Assembly (NCBI RefSeq): GCF_000340215.1
Contig: NW_006921544.1
Span: forward strand, 340,599-404,598
Direction of reading: 5' to 3'
DNA from: Pseudocercospora fijiensis CIRAD86
Lineage: Eukaryota > Ascomycota > Dothideomycetes > Mycosphaerellales > Mycosphaerellaceae
DNA: 64,000 bases
Shown: positions 23,352 to 33,134 of the stretch, one piece after another
Layout: each line of letters begins with the position of its first letter
How positions within the stretch are numbered: the stretch's first letter is position 1
The notes under the pieces: generated by a model
What the model was told of the DNA's origin: nothing
The model's database searches: none
The model's input: only the letters and a program-made list of their open reading frames with translations
Program-made: the position numbers and the translations under genes

Positions 23352-25781
23352 TTATGCATCCCCTTGCTCGCCGACAGGAGCGCGCAGCATTTCCAAGATG
23401 GCTTTCGCCGCCTGAGTGTAGGCGGAACGGTACTGATCGACACTGGCGCGCAATGCTTGGAGCTGGTCGGCGTAGGAGGTCTGGTCCGCATTTAACGCTT
23501 GTCGTACTCTTCCTATGCGCTCGCGAAGCTCTCGCTGCTTGTTCTGGGCACTGTTGCGTTTGTCTTTGATGAGTTGCTCCATATGCTTCCTCATAATCGC
23601 CGAGTTGACTTTCGTCAGGTCTTCCTCGATTTCGGCAAGCTCGCGGTCCTTGGGAGGCTCCGTGTCCATAGCTTGCTTGAGCATTTCGCGAATGCGCTTG
23701 TTTTCGGTGTATGTGGTCTCGGCGGCGTTGACATGAGCGAGGTGGAACCTGAGACGATCTTTGTCCTCCTTCAGGATCTGTTCAATGAGTGGACCGGAGC
23801 TGGCTAGCTGCAGAGAAGTGTCGACGGACAGGGAGGGCACGGAGCGTGGCTTCGGCACCACTGGCGAAATTGGCGCGGCGAGGTAGTCCTGACATACAGA
23901 GACGAGCCGATCCCACGCGGCGACATGCACCCTGGAGGTAGGCGGCTGCAGCGGCGAAGATTCGAGGAAGTATGGCACCAGGATGGCTGCCACAGTGCTT
24001 GCGATGCTCTCCGACAAACTGAGCGACATTGGCACGTCGGTGATGACCGGCGCTGGTTCTGCTCGCTCCATCTCCGTCCGCATGGTGCGTACGTTGTTGT
24101 TCTCCTCTTCAGGACCAAAGTAGGCCATGATGAAGTGAGTGGGCTCGTTGTCGGAAGGTTTGCACCAAACAGCCCATCCGTTCACTGGCTCGGTCAGATC
24201 CAGGTACGCGGTCTTGGTGAGCGTGTCGTTGCAATGGTGCTCGTACTGGAACTCGTGCTGGCCGTTCGTGGTGAGCTGAGAGTCAGCCCGTGGGGTTAAC
24301 GCGACGTGGCGAATGCCAAAGAGGCCGAGAGTAGACTGCAGGGCGGCAATGGTTACCGTCGCATCGCGCGTTGGAGGGGTGGGCGTGTGTGAGCCATAGA
24401 CGCGCTGCTTTTTGGCTGCGGGCTCGGCCATGACGGTGGTAGCGTGATGCTGGTCACTGGTGGAAGTCGTACAGTTGTCGTCGCCTTCGTGGTCCTCCCC
24501 AGCGGCAGATCGGCGGGTGGTTGAAGACTCAGCGTGCGACGTCGTGAGAGTACGTGCAGAGGCAGGTCCAGATGCAGGTGCGCCACTTTGAGTTGCGGCT
24601 GTCGCTGCGGCTGCGGCTGCGGCTGCGGCTGCGGCTGCGGCTGCAGGGTTGCTCCGTGGCGGGGTGCAGCTGTCACCTTCGTATCGAGGACCGAAGCCAG
24701 AATCGTCTGGGCCAAGCTGGGTGTCGTCAAAGTCAAGGCCAAGCCCGCTGAAGCTGTCGTCGAGGCCATCTACCGAGGCGTCGCAGTCTGTGTGTCTCCC
24801 TCGCTCCATGTCGGGGCTTGCCGCGCTGGTATCTTTGTCTCCGCCATCAAATAGCTCGTCGTCGTTCTGACTGTGTTCACTGCCGGAGTCATCCTGTTCC
24901 AGCGAGTCATCATTCGTCTCTCTTGAGCATGAAGTCGATGTTCTCTTCTTGCTGGCGCTCGGCGACGCTGACTCTGCATCTTTCTTACCCTGTTCACTGG
25001 TGGTGTCATCCTGTTCTGGCGATTCATCGTGCGTCTCCTTTGAGCTTGAGGCCGATATTGACTTCTTGCCGCGGCTCGGCCGTGCATGAGACTTCGTACC
25101 CTTCTCTTTCACCCATCCACGATCCAAGAAGCTCTGCAATGCGTTCTTTGCGTCCTGATTGTGCCATTCTTGCCCCTGCCCCAGTGATCGGTCACGTAGC
25201 CGTACACCGCCGTTATTTCTTTTCTCACGCTCCTGCTGATTGTATACAAGAGAGCCGAGGGCTTCCTGGAATGTGAGGCTCAGGGTTGCATTTTCAGATG
25301 TCTTCCGGAGTAAAGACAGCGACTGCAGGCTGTCGGTGAAGCGATAGGCAGAGATCTCGTCGCCGAAAACGCCATACATCGTAAGTAGGCTGAGTCCCCA
25401 AGGCGTATACTTGAGCCTTGTAGCTGCCTTTGCCTTCGACGACTTTGGAATTTGTAGCGTATCGGGAAGTTCGCTGATCTGCCTCTCCAGACGCCCGCGC
25501 AGTTCAGCAGACATGAGTTTTTCGAGGTGCGAAGAGGTTCCGGAGCTGTCTACAGATGCCTTCCACAGCTCTCGGAAGCGCTTGAGAATCTCGGCGGACT
25601 CGATTTCCTGGCGATCTAGGGAGTGCTGTAATTTTTCCAGCGCTGTCGAGACAACCGCATCGCTGCTACTGTCGCCAGATTGTGAGAGCGGGTGGGCGGA
25701 GGACTTGTGTGGACTCCTGAGTCGTGCCATGGTAGCGTGGCTGGCCGCTGTCGCTCCGTTCAGATCTGTGTGTGCAGCCAT
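23352..25781 (-). CDS. Low-complexity protein with acidic repeats, poly-Ala and C-terminal coiled coil
   Basis: An uninterrupted 809-codon minus-strand frame starting at the Met at 25,781; an alternative Met lies 17 codons in. Residues 1-215 are mostly helical. About 215-340 are Ser/Asp/Glu-rich with two copies, some 37 residues apart, of a module of the form KK-S/T-SxSS/CS-K/R-ETxD-S-EQDD. A run of Ala lies near residues 381-395. A basic KKQR near residue 455 could be part of a nuclear signal. About 460-560 look like a small folded domain, and 640-800 are a charged coiled coil. I recognise no family. The composition suggests a nuclear regulatory or scaffold protein, which is inference only. 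It is divergent from the membrane-protein gene at 26,239. Confidence 0.85.
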   Translation of the reverse strand: MAAHTDLNGATAASHATMARLRSPHKSSAHPLSQSGDSSSDAVVSTALEKLQHSLDRQEIESAEILKRFRELWKASVDSSGTSSHLEKLMSAELRGRLERQISELPDTLQIPKSSKAKAATRLKYTPWGLSLLTMYGVFGDEISAYRFTDSLQSLSLLRKTSENATLSLTFQEALGSLVYNQQEREKRNNGGVRLRDRSLGQGQEWHNQDAKNALQSFLDRGWVKEKGTKSHARPSRGKKSISASSSKETHDESPEQDDTTSEQGKKDAESASPSASKKRTSTSCSRETNDDSLEQDDSGSEHSQNDDELFDGGDKDTSAASPDMERGRHTDCDASVDGLDDSFSGLGLDFDDTQLGPDDSGFGPRYEGDSCTPPRSNPAAAAAAAAAAAAAATAATQSGAPASGPASARTLTTSHAESSTTRRSAAGEDHEGDDNCTTSTSDQHHATTVMAEPAAKKQRVYGSHTPTPPTRDATVTIAALQSTLGLFGIRHVALTPRADSQLTTNGQHEFQYEHHCNDTLTKTAYLDLTEPVNGWAVWCKPSDNEPTHFIMAYFGPEEENNNVRTMRTEMERAEPAPVITDVPMSLSLSESIASTVAAILVPYFLESSPLQPPTSRVHVAAWDRLVSVCQDYLAAPISPVVPKPRSVPSLSVDTSLQLASSGPLIEQILKEDKDRLRFHLAHVNAAETTYTENKRIREMLKQAMDTEPPKDRELAEIEEDLTKVNSAIMRKHMEQLIKDKRNSAQNKQRELRERIGRVRQALNADQTSYADQLQALRASVDQYRSAYTQAAKAILEMLRAPVGEQGDA
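24596..24645. repeat. GCTGCG hexanucleotide repeat coding poly-Ala
   Basis: Six to eight tandem copies of GCTGCG on the plus strand read on the minus strand as a run of about 15 Ala codons within the 809-residue protein. It alternates two synonymous Ala codons, as is usual for slippage-prone hexamers. Confidence 0.9.
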
Positions 25782-26238
25782 TCAACGCCTCGGGGTGAAG
25801 GTGTCCAGCGGATAAGTTGCACCTACCCTGAGTAGCTGATGCCGGAGCTGAGCTTGCGGACCCTGATTCAGCCGACTTCCTTCCTCACCCCGGTAGAGTT
25901 CGCCTTGTGTTTGGGCGGGCTGCGTACCTGACAGCATGCATGTCATTGCATGGATGATTATGTCATTGCGTGGATGATGGGAGCCCGGGCCGAGGTCCGC
26001 TGCCGTTGGTTGCCAAGCCATCGACTTTCTCGCCCCCGGTATGAATGTCTTTCATTGACTTCTCGCACGTAGAATGTCTCTCATGCACTTCTTGCACAAT
26101 GTCTCGCATGCAACCATGTCTCGCCGACGCCGATGCCTGCAGCGACCCTCTTCATTTCGTCCACCGCCAGAATGCATCCTCCAGCTTCTGCTTTCCATAC
26201 TGGCCCCCGCTCACATTACTTCCTCCTCGCACGCCAAA
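25782..26238. promoter_or_regulatory. Shared intergenic space of a divergent gene pair
   Basis: 457 bp separate the start codons at 25,781 (minus) and 26,239 (plus). It contains a near-duplicate TCATTGCATGGATGAT/TCATTGCGTGGATGAT pair at 25,949-25,978. About three imperfect copies of a 27-bp unit built on AATGTCTCTCATGCAC lie at 26,043-26,120. Just before the plus-strand start a pyrimidine-rich leader (26,180-26,230) is typical of fungal 5' untranslated regions. Bidirectional promoter activity is inferred from layout. Confidence 0.5.
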
Positions 26239-27675
26239 ATGCGTCTTACCATGACTATGCGCATGCATGTTGAGCACGCCGTCGACAAATATCACACTGC
26301 ACTGCGAGTCGCATCGGTCTCTCTCATCATTTACGCCCTCGTCATCACCAGATCCCTTGTCCTTCTTGCCTTGGCGTCTTTTCTTGTAACCACGACCGCT
26401 TCCTGGTACTTGGAGCTCCTCCACCTTCCACGAATCCTCTCCTCGATCCGCGCCCGCTGCTTGCTCGCTTTTCTCCTCGTCAACTTCCTTCTCCCCGCTA
26501 TACCTGTTGTCTACGTGCACCTTCATCCTCGAACATTATCCCAAGCCACCGGCTCCACCTCCGAACCGCCCGCAATCGCCGCCATCGCAACCATCCACAC
26601 CCTTACAACGACCGGTATCCGAGAAAAGGATGCCGCCGTCGCCGACGACATTCGACTCACCCAACTCCTCTGGTGCAAGAGCATGGTAGCAGCCTGTCGT
26701 CTTCAGCCCCAACTGGCCCAAAACACGACCTTCACGAGAACATGGACATTCAATGCTACTCAGTTGCTTGGATATCGGGACCTGATGGGCACATCGCAAT
26801 ACGCCGAGTTGGAGAGACTTGGTGCAAGAGAACAAGGGTTGTGGTGCGATCCATGGGACTATTGCAAGCCTTCTCCGAAAGCACTCGAGCAGCAGAGAGG
26901 GGGCGATGCGAGCAGTGCTTGGAAGCAAGAGGCTATGCTGCATTTCCTGAACTTTGCCGAGCGTCTGGATGAGATTCAGTGGCACAAGATTCACACCGTC
27001 AGTCTTTTGAACTCCGGCTTGGACCTTGGGATGAGTGTTAGGGAAGCTTGGGTCAAAAGGACCATAAGTCGCCTCGACGAGATGGATGAGCGACGAAAGA
27101 ACATGCAGAAAGGCTCGAGAGAGTTGGTTGAATCAGGATGGCAATGGTGCTGGCCGTTTGCGGCGAGCATCGGCACTGGTAGGCTGATGTGGAACATTGT
27201 TTCCGAGGGAACATGGCAGAGAGCGAAGACGTGGATCCTGGGAGTCTTAGTGGGTGGAGAATGGTCGATGGAGCCTGGCGATGCGAGACTCCACGCTGAG
27301 ACTCAATGGGCCAGCGACGACTGTGAAGATTTTGTGGCTTTTCAGGAATCTGTCAACATCATGAAAGACATGGTAGTGCAAGACCGCGCAGAGCTTGACG
27401 CAATCAAGGACGGAATCACTTCTCTCTTGACGCACAGCGGAGAAGACTTCGATGCACTCGAGACCTGGCTGAGAAGCGTGGCAGACGAGGTAGTTGGGAA
27501 CTTGACAACTTGGCATGTTTGGGACCACGCGAGTGCCGGACTGAATGGGCTCAGGAGAGAGATTGACGCGCTGTCTGGGGAGGATGCGAGGAACATGAGG
27601 TGGCAAGAGCGGTATTTGGTTGAGGATTCAGAGTGGTGGAAGAGGGCGCTTGCGGATGGAAGGCTGGGAACATAA
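26239..27675 (+). CDS. Membrane protein with two N-terminal transmembrane segments
   Basis: I chose the ATG at 26,239 (GCCAAAATGC context, just after a pyrimidine-rich leader), giving 478 residues. The frame is open upstream to 26,074, but that part is repeat and leader sequence. Residues about 22-50 and 73-93 are strongly hydrophobic and should span a membrane. The remaining 380 residues form a Trp-rich helical domain with possible N-glycosylation sites (NTTF, NATQ, NLTT) and several Cys (for example LWCDPWDYC near residue 200). That is consistent with a lumenal or extracellular domain. No family is recognised and no catalytic motif is visible. Single exon; stop at 27,673-27,675. Confidence 0.85.
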   Translation: MRLTMTMRMHVEHAVDKYHTALRVASVSLIIYALVITRSLVLLALASFLVTTTASWYLELLHLPRILSSIRARCLLAFLLVNFLLPAIPVVYVHLHPRTLSQATGSTSEPPAIAAIATIHTLTTTGIREKDAAVADDIRLTQLLWCKSMVAACRLQPQLAQNTTFTRTWTFNATQLLGYRDLMGTSQYAELERLGAREQGLWCDPWDYCKPSPKALEQQRGGDASSAWKQEAMLHFLNFAERLDEIQWHKIHTVSLLNSGLDLGMSVREAWVKRTISRLDEMDERRKNMQKGSRELVESGWQWCWPFAASIGTGRLMWNIVSEGTWQRAKTWILGVLVGGEWSMEPGDARLHAETQWASDDCEDFVAFQESVNIMKDMVVQDRAELDAIKDGITSLLTHSGEDFDALETWLRSVADEVVGNLTTWHVWDHASAGLNGLRREIDALSGEDARNMRWQERYLVEDSEWWKRALADGRLGT

Positions 27676-28770
27676 GCAGTGTCAACACCATGCTTCTCTA
27701 CGTAGCTGAACAAGACGATGCAGAGATTGTTTGGTCATGTTCGTAAAGGCCTTCAAGATCGTGCTGATTCTTGAGACTCGTGGTCGCTCTACAATTCTTG
27801 CTATGACCTCGGGAGTTGGTCAGTCGTCGAAGCGGACCTTGATGGGTTCCAAGTCTACATTGTTATCGAGAGAAACCCATTGATTCTTACCTTCCGACTT
27901 TGCATGGTAGCTGCAAGAATTGACATGTGCATTGAGACCACCAACAACGTCTTCTTCACCGGCCGCGCGATCATCGTCGGACAACGTGCGGTCATCATTG
28001 AGCTCTCCCGGCTCTGGTGCCGGGTTCGATGAGCCGTGGAGTGTCGGTCTCCGCTCACTGGCAACATTTCCATGAAGTGCAACAGAAAGTTCATGCTTGA
28101 TGAGACCGGACCATTGTCGTAGCCGTATGGAGGGAGACACTGCACGGATTTCTGTTGGAGGGAACCAATAATCACTATTTGTTCATCGTCGCATCTGTCA
28201 TCATGTTTACAAGTCTTGTTGGCTTGCGAGCGGCTTGGTATATCTGTCAAAATTTCATCGAAAAGGCCTTGAATACGTACACCCAGCCCCACTGCGGCTT
28301 CCTGGCAGGACAGAAAAGCCTGAGTCTAATGTGCTTTCGACTGCGAAAGCTTTGGTCTTGTTGCTGCTGTTGTAGTAATTGGAGGCAGGCCTCATTGCTG
28401 CAGCAGATTACCAACCCGTTGTCTACGTACTGGGATTGATCTTTATCTTCGGCCCCAGGCTCCGTAAGGCGCGCCTCGATGTCCTTGTTCTATGACTATG
28501 GCTATGAGACGTCCAGGGTGGCCTGCTGAGCGCCACCGCCTGCCAACACCCGTCAAATGTCTGATGCAGTCTTCCTGTCTCATCATTGTTCGTCGACCCG
28601 ATGTGAGTCTGTTGCTCTCATTTTGCCTCCTGCTCTTTGCTTGCAAGCCCCGTGCCTGGGCCCGGACCTGCGCGATATCCTGAGTCTTGCGCTAGGCGTG
28701 GCGTCAAGCGGTTTCTTGTTGACGAAAAAGTACACCATGCGCGAGCAAGTTGTCGCGGCGAGTCGTGAGT
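27676..28770. other. Intergenic flank of the transposon block
   Basis: Ordinary composition. A minus frame at 28,140-27,820 (106 codons, acidic and Ser/Asn/Pro-rich) is the only candidate. A second minus frame at 28,292-27,855 overlaps it. They could be two pieces of one decayed gene, but no splice or frameshift joining them is convincing. Otherwise I see nothing here. Confidence 0.4.
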
Positions 28771-28774
28771 GTTA

Positions 28775-28924
28775 TGCTGAGACAGACTTGACAGGAATGG
28801 GAATACGTGGGAGCTTCAGATCGCGGCACTTGGATCATGTGAGGCCCCTCGGATCGTGATCCTGCGATCCGAGTCGCTCCACGCGTTTGGTGCTGAGACA
28901 GACTTGATACGCGGAATGGGAATA
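28775..28924 (+). repeat. Tandem duplication: complete (empty-site) copy plus left part of the second copy
   Basis: TGCTGAGACAGACTTGA begins copies at 28,775 and 28,891, a 116-bp period. Copy 1 is complete and unmutated; it reads GGAATGGGAATACG through 28,804-28,805. Copy 2 is cut at the same TA (28,923-28,924) by the transposon, and its right part reappears at 32,153-32,235. Copy 1 is therefore the pre-insertion site. It also contains a perfect nine-base inverted repeat CTCGGATCG / CGATCCGAG with an 8-base loop near 28,847-28,872. Confidence 0.9.
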
Positions 28925-29022
28925 TCCGGGGTTGCGTCAGCCACTTCACCCCTCGCCTGCGCTCGGGGATTTCGGCTATACGTAAAATCGCGATTTGTTA
29001 GTAGGCCACACGTAAATCTCGA
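28925..29022 (+). repeat. Left terminal inverted repeat of the pogo/Fot1-like element
   Basis: Pairs with 32,057-32,152 in inverted orientation. This end retains CA, TG and GC-rich sequence, so it is nearly free of RIP changes, unlike the sequence directly to its right. The outermost bases TCCGGGGTT are identical in both ends. Confidence 0.9.
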
Positions 29023-29829
29023 CGCCAGCGTACATTATATAGTGTATAAGATAGGAAATCGATAGTGCGTACGATTATAGTTAAGAAGCAGTAGTTTTCG
29101 AGCAAATTACGACCGTATTATAGTTAATATACCTATTCTTATCGCCTTAGCGCGTACCTCGCATCGACTATATAATTAATTACTGTACAGGTTAGCCTAT
29201 ATATCACTACCGCCTCTTTAGTAAATAGTTAACTACTATAGCTATTGTCTTGTATGTCTTCTAGCTTAATAGGGTCGTTCTTGCTACTAGCAACTAAGCC
29301 CTTATAACGACTAGTTTTCTTCGGACCTTCGTAGAAATACCGCTTCCGCTATACAGACTCTTAACGGCGACGAGGATGTACTAGATAAGGCTAAATTATA
29401 GTGTATATAGTATCCTTATTAAGTAGCGCCTTATCTTATTGCAACTAGTCTAGTCGGGTATTAGGCTCTTACGCGAATAAGCCGTTTAATCGCCGCTTTA
29501 ACTTAACGTTAGTCTAGGTTAGAAGGTTACCTTCTTCGTGTTCGTAGGTGCGGCTCGGCAGTAATAGTGTCTATACCTAGCTCTACGTATAGGTAATGTC
29601 GCCGCCGTCGGAGGTATAAGTATATCGCTTGTATTCGCTAATAATATTAGCGTACGGATTACCGGTCTTCTTTACCGAGTCGTTGTTAGTAATAGTAGTA
29701 GTAAGAAGCCGAAGGTCGAAGGTACGTTATAGTAGCTTGTCGATAGGCTATAATATAACGTCTATAAACTTAGTCTTACTATTATTATTAAATACAATAC
29801 GAAAGGCCTCGCTATACTTTAGTCGATAT

Positions 29830-31860
29830 TAGCGTGCCTTGTTATATAGGGACTTAGCCTTACGGAGCATCTTCTAGTAGCAATTGTTAGCTATTTCCTT
29901 GTCTTGCTAAGTGAGTTGTAAGCGTAGTTTAGAAGCCTTAATCGTACTAGCTCGAATAAGCCTATTTAGTTGCTCCTTCTAGCGCTTCCTTACGCGTTTA
30001 ACGAGGCTTATAGACTTGTATTTACGCTTATATTCTTTACCCTTATAGATAGCCGCATCGACTAATATGTTATAGATAGCTTCTGCTTGCTTTATAGGTA
30101 ATAAGGAGAATAGATTGAATAAGGATAATATAGTATCGATACTAAGTAGTGCGGTCTTTAGATAGCGACGTCGGAAGTCCTTGCGAGCTTATATAGCACT
30201 ACGAGATGCCTAGATCGTACGAGGGCTAGTAGTAGTAACTAGCAACTATTGTAGCAATTCGGGTGTTAGCGTCCGGATCGGCTAAGGTAGTAAAGATAGC
30301 ATGCCCTAAGCAATTATATTCTCGAGATCCCTTAAATAGTAACGACTATTAGCGCGGTGCTACCTATCTAGATCGATAATATTAGGGTTAGGCGAACGTT
30401 TACGCTTAACCGATGCGAGGTGTTCCTACTAAGCGGCATCTGCTATTGCAAGCGATTCTTCGTATCGGGCTTCCTCCTACGCTAATTCGCCCTCGATTAC
30501 CTACTAGTTCCAATTGTAGTCTATAGCGCTATACTAATCTCGAATGTAACGACAAGGAACCTCTCTATTAATTAGGAACAAGCCTATCTTACGGAATGCG
30601 GCCCTTATATTATAGTTAGTAAATGTCTTTACCCGAATAGCTAAAAGGGCTTCTATAAACTTAGGAATACCAAATTCACTAACACTACGGTGTGTAGCCT
30701 CTAAGACCGCTTGTCTATGCTTTAACTTATATACTTAGAATAGTATAACGTCGAGAGGCTATATAAAGTGCGAAGTATATAGTTATAGGCCCTATAATTG
30801 AATTTTATAGCGCTTCGCGAAGGCCGCGAATTCCTTAAAGCAGTAGGAGCTATAATTGTCGTATAGTAGCACCCTCTATTCGTTTGGGTCCTTAGGTCTC
30901 GTCTTGCGCTCAAACTAATAGATATAGTGTATAGCAGTGTCGTCCGTTATATAACTAGACTCGTTAACAGTAATTAAGAAGTTGTCCTTGCCTAATAACG
31001 AGGGTATAGTTAGTAAGTAACGTTGTTATTGCCTTAGGCAATAGACTCGGTCTCGGCAATAGACTTACCTTCTTTTAGTATCTAACGCTCTTAAACTATT
31101 ATACCTTTAACAATCAATTGATATTCAATTACCTCGCCGTACGCGTTAACGGTCTCGACTATAGTTATATGCGTACGATTAGTGTCGCATTTAGTCTAGG
31201 CGCGCCGCTTCGTGTCTATTGTAACTACGTATTCGTTGCTACTAATACTAATCCGAAAACCGGTTTCGTCGAAATTCTATATATTCCGCGGCTTTATACC
31301 TAGTCGCTCTACTATCGCCTTAAACCGATTAAACTACGCCCTTATCGTCGAAGGGTTATAGGCTTCCTTACGCTGCTTCTTAATAGGTTTAGACTTTACC
31401 TTACTAAGGTTATGCCGAGCTAGGAATCGTTTAGCCTAGTTACTACCGAATAGTAGTATAACCTTATTAGGCGACATTCTCTTTAGTATGTCTATAGCAA
31501 TAACGCTAATTAGCGCTACCGGTAAGAATATCCCTATTTCGTCCCTCTCTCGATAATAATCCGCTAGCGCTAGCTCTTAAGCCTCTATTAACTTAGTATT
31601 AGTCGGCGGCCGCGATAGGAGCGATAGACGGCCTCTTAATCGCTAGTATATTCGCGAATATAGGTCGGTTGCCCTCTTAATCCTATATACCTCTCGTATA
31701 CTAAGATTGACTGATTTAGCCTATAGTTTATAGTATCTCGAAACGACGCGTTCTACTACCCTTTCCGCCCTCTCCGTCTCGGTTAACCGCTTAGTACGCA
31801 CCCTCTTCGCCTTTTTGCCTTTTTTACGCCCTATAGCTACGATTGTATACAATCCGTATA
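29830..31860 (-). pseudogene. pogo/Fot1-family DDE transposase relic
   Basis: Minus-strand reading shows the family order. There is a basic N-terminal helix-turn-helix region (31,830-31,560), then a Tc5-type DNA-binding segment with AKRFLARHNLSKVKSKPI near 31,440-31,390. The catalytic NFDETGFRI follows at about 31,276-31,250, then LLYDNYSSY near 30,850-30,872 (family form LLxDNHSSH; both His are now Tyr, as CAC to TAC) and PLDVILF near 30,740-30,757. A lysine-rich C-terminal part with YKGKEYKRKYK lies near 30,040. Many Trp and Gln codons are TAG or TAA, the expected RIP damage. The frame itself is largely kept, so point mutation and not indels killed it. Confidence 0.85.
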
Positions 31861-32056
31861 GTAGAAGAGAAGGAATAGAAGAATACGCGCTTTAGAATGA
31901 GGTAGACGCGCCTGCTAAGGATTATATAAGAAAATAGCGGCAGTGAGGTCTATAGCTACTATACACTCGTATAAGGCTATCTATATAATATTTAGACTCG
32001 CGGTTTATAACAGTATCTACCTAGATATCCGAATAGGACTAGAAAGTACGATTATA

Positions 32057-32152
32057 TCGAGATTTACGTATAGCCTACTAACAAATCGCGATTTTACGTA
32101 TAGCCCATTTCCCCGCGATTAGCGGGCGTAGAGTAACTAACGAAACCCCGGA
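32057..32152 (-). repeat. Right terminal inverted repeat of the pogo/Fot1-like element
   Basis: Inverted partner of 28,925-29,022. Where the two ends differ near the core, this copy has TA for CA (GGCTATACG against GGCCACACG), so RIP has acted on it. Confidence 0.9.
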
Positions 32153-32240
32153 TACGTAGGAGCTTTAGATCGCGGCAGTTAGATTATATAAGGCCCCTCG
32201 GATCGCGATCCTACGATCCGAGTCGCTCTATAACGAGCTT
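32153..32240 (+). repeat. Right part of the interrupted tandem copy, RIP-mutated
   Basis: Continues the second tandem copy after the TA duplication and aligns base for base with 28,804-28,885. Nearly every difference is CA to TA or TG to TA. One transversion (C to G near 32,178) and one T-to-C difference are the exceptions. Confidence 0.85.
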
Positions 32241-32330
32241 GAACTTCTACGACTATCGATATACGAATTTTACAACAAACTAAGTTTTTCTTTTCTAATG
32301 TCCCTACGGCTTTTATAGGGCTGTTCTTAA

Positions 32331-32458
32331 TACGGGACAGTAGATTAGGCAACAATGGCCGTCTTTAGTGCTATAGGCAGGCGGTCGAGGTTAGAGGAAA
32401 TTTCGTCTTTCGGGGTTTCTCCGTTGCCGATGCTTATAGAAGGGCGGTCTTTCCCGTA
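32331..32458. mobile_element. Possible 128-bp MITE with TTAA flanks
   Basis: The 128-bp segment is bordered by TTAA on both sides, and its ends TACGGGA and TCCCGTA are perfect inverted repeats of 7 bp; with the TTAA included the inverted match is 11 bp. TTAA duplication is the hallmark of piggyBac-type elements. The interior is non-coding and has kept CA and TG, unlike its surroundings, so it may have inserted after RIP or be too short to be hit. With such short ends chance cannot be excluded. Confidence 0.35.
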
Positions 32459-32479
32459 TTAAGCCTATAAGCTTTTCTT

Positions 32480-32838
32480 ATACAGTGTGACCCTATTTAT
32501 ATTAAATAACAGCTCGATTAGCTCGCATAGGACTAGATGTTATATCCGTCTAATATTAGAGACTCCCGAAGCCTTAGTAGACCTACCGGCAGCGAGGATT
32601 GCTCCTAACGCTACCGAAATTAAGAGATTATTGTTAAAGTCCTATCGAGAACCTTAATAAGAGGTCCTAAATAAAGCTACATTATACTTGCTTCTAGATT
32701 TCGACTATAGATGCCCTACGCTACTGTCTTTATCGGGTTTATAATACGGCATTTGTTTCGGATAAATGCGAGTATAGTAAAGCTACCTTTTAGCATAATA
32801 AGGGCCTAATAAGAGCTCTAAGGGCACCTATATTGAAT
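32480..32838 (+). pseudogene. Unrecognised RIP-damaged coding relic, left side
   Basis: The plus strand reads as a broken protein-like frame (for example LPAARIAPNATEIKRLLLKS near 32,590) with stops of RIP type. It ends at the Copia LTR. Similar plus-strand relic sequence resumes beyond the Copia element at 38,613, so the Copia may have inserted into one older element. I do not recognise the protein. Confidence 0.3.
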
Positions 32839-33134
32839 TGTATAGTAGTAGTATAGGCTGAACTGTGTTATATTCGTTATATTCTATCTAAACTAGTAAC
32901 TATCCTAGGTATATATATATTTAGTCCTTCCTATTATCGAGTATCCTTACTATTGTTAGCTACTCCGACAATAGTATCGGTATATCCGATAGTTCTAGAG
33001 GCGCCGTATTACGCCTCGTAATCTTATTTCTTTATATATAGAGGCTGTATATATATAAAGAAGGATATAAGGACAAAGCAGCCCGAAATTATTATTTACT
33101 CGCTTTGAGGCTAACAAAGCTTATTTCTAAGACA
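32839..33134 (-). repeat. 3' LTR of Copia 1
   Basis: On the minus strand it begins TGTCTTAGAAATAAG and ends ACTATACA. It matches 38,319-38,612 with transitions only. It is preceded on the minus strand by CGGGGG, the likely polypurine tract. Confidence 0.9.

Larger units (their letters stand above)
28925..32152 (-). mobile_element. pogo/Fot1-like DNA transposon, RIP-inactivated
   Basis: A 3,228-bp element flanked by TA on both sides. Its ends are inverted repeats of about 97 bp that begin TCCGGGGTT and share a 32-bp inner core exactly (at 28,972-29,003 on the left). It carries a minus-strand DDE transposase relic. TA duplication, pogo-type transposase and inverted ends fit the Tc1/mariner superfamily, Fot1/pogo branch. 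At 3.2 kb it is longer than the roughly 1.9 kb of classical Fot1. The extra length is the long left half of the coding relic and non-coding sequence out to 29,830. Confidence 0.85.

Noticed and set aside
24353..24854. Overlapping frames opposite the 809-residue gene (Arg/Gln/Pro-rich)
   Set aside because: They are shadow readings of the GCTGCG repeat and GC-rich coding sequence on the other strand.
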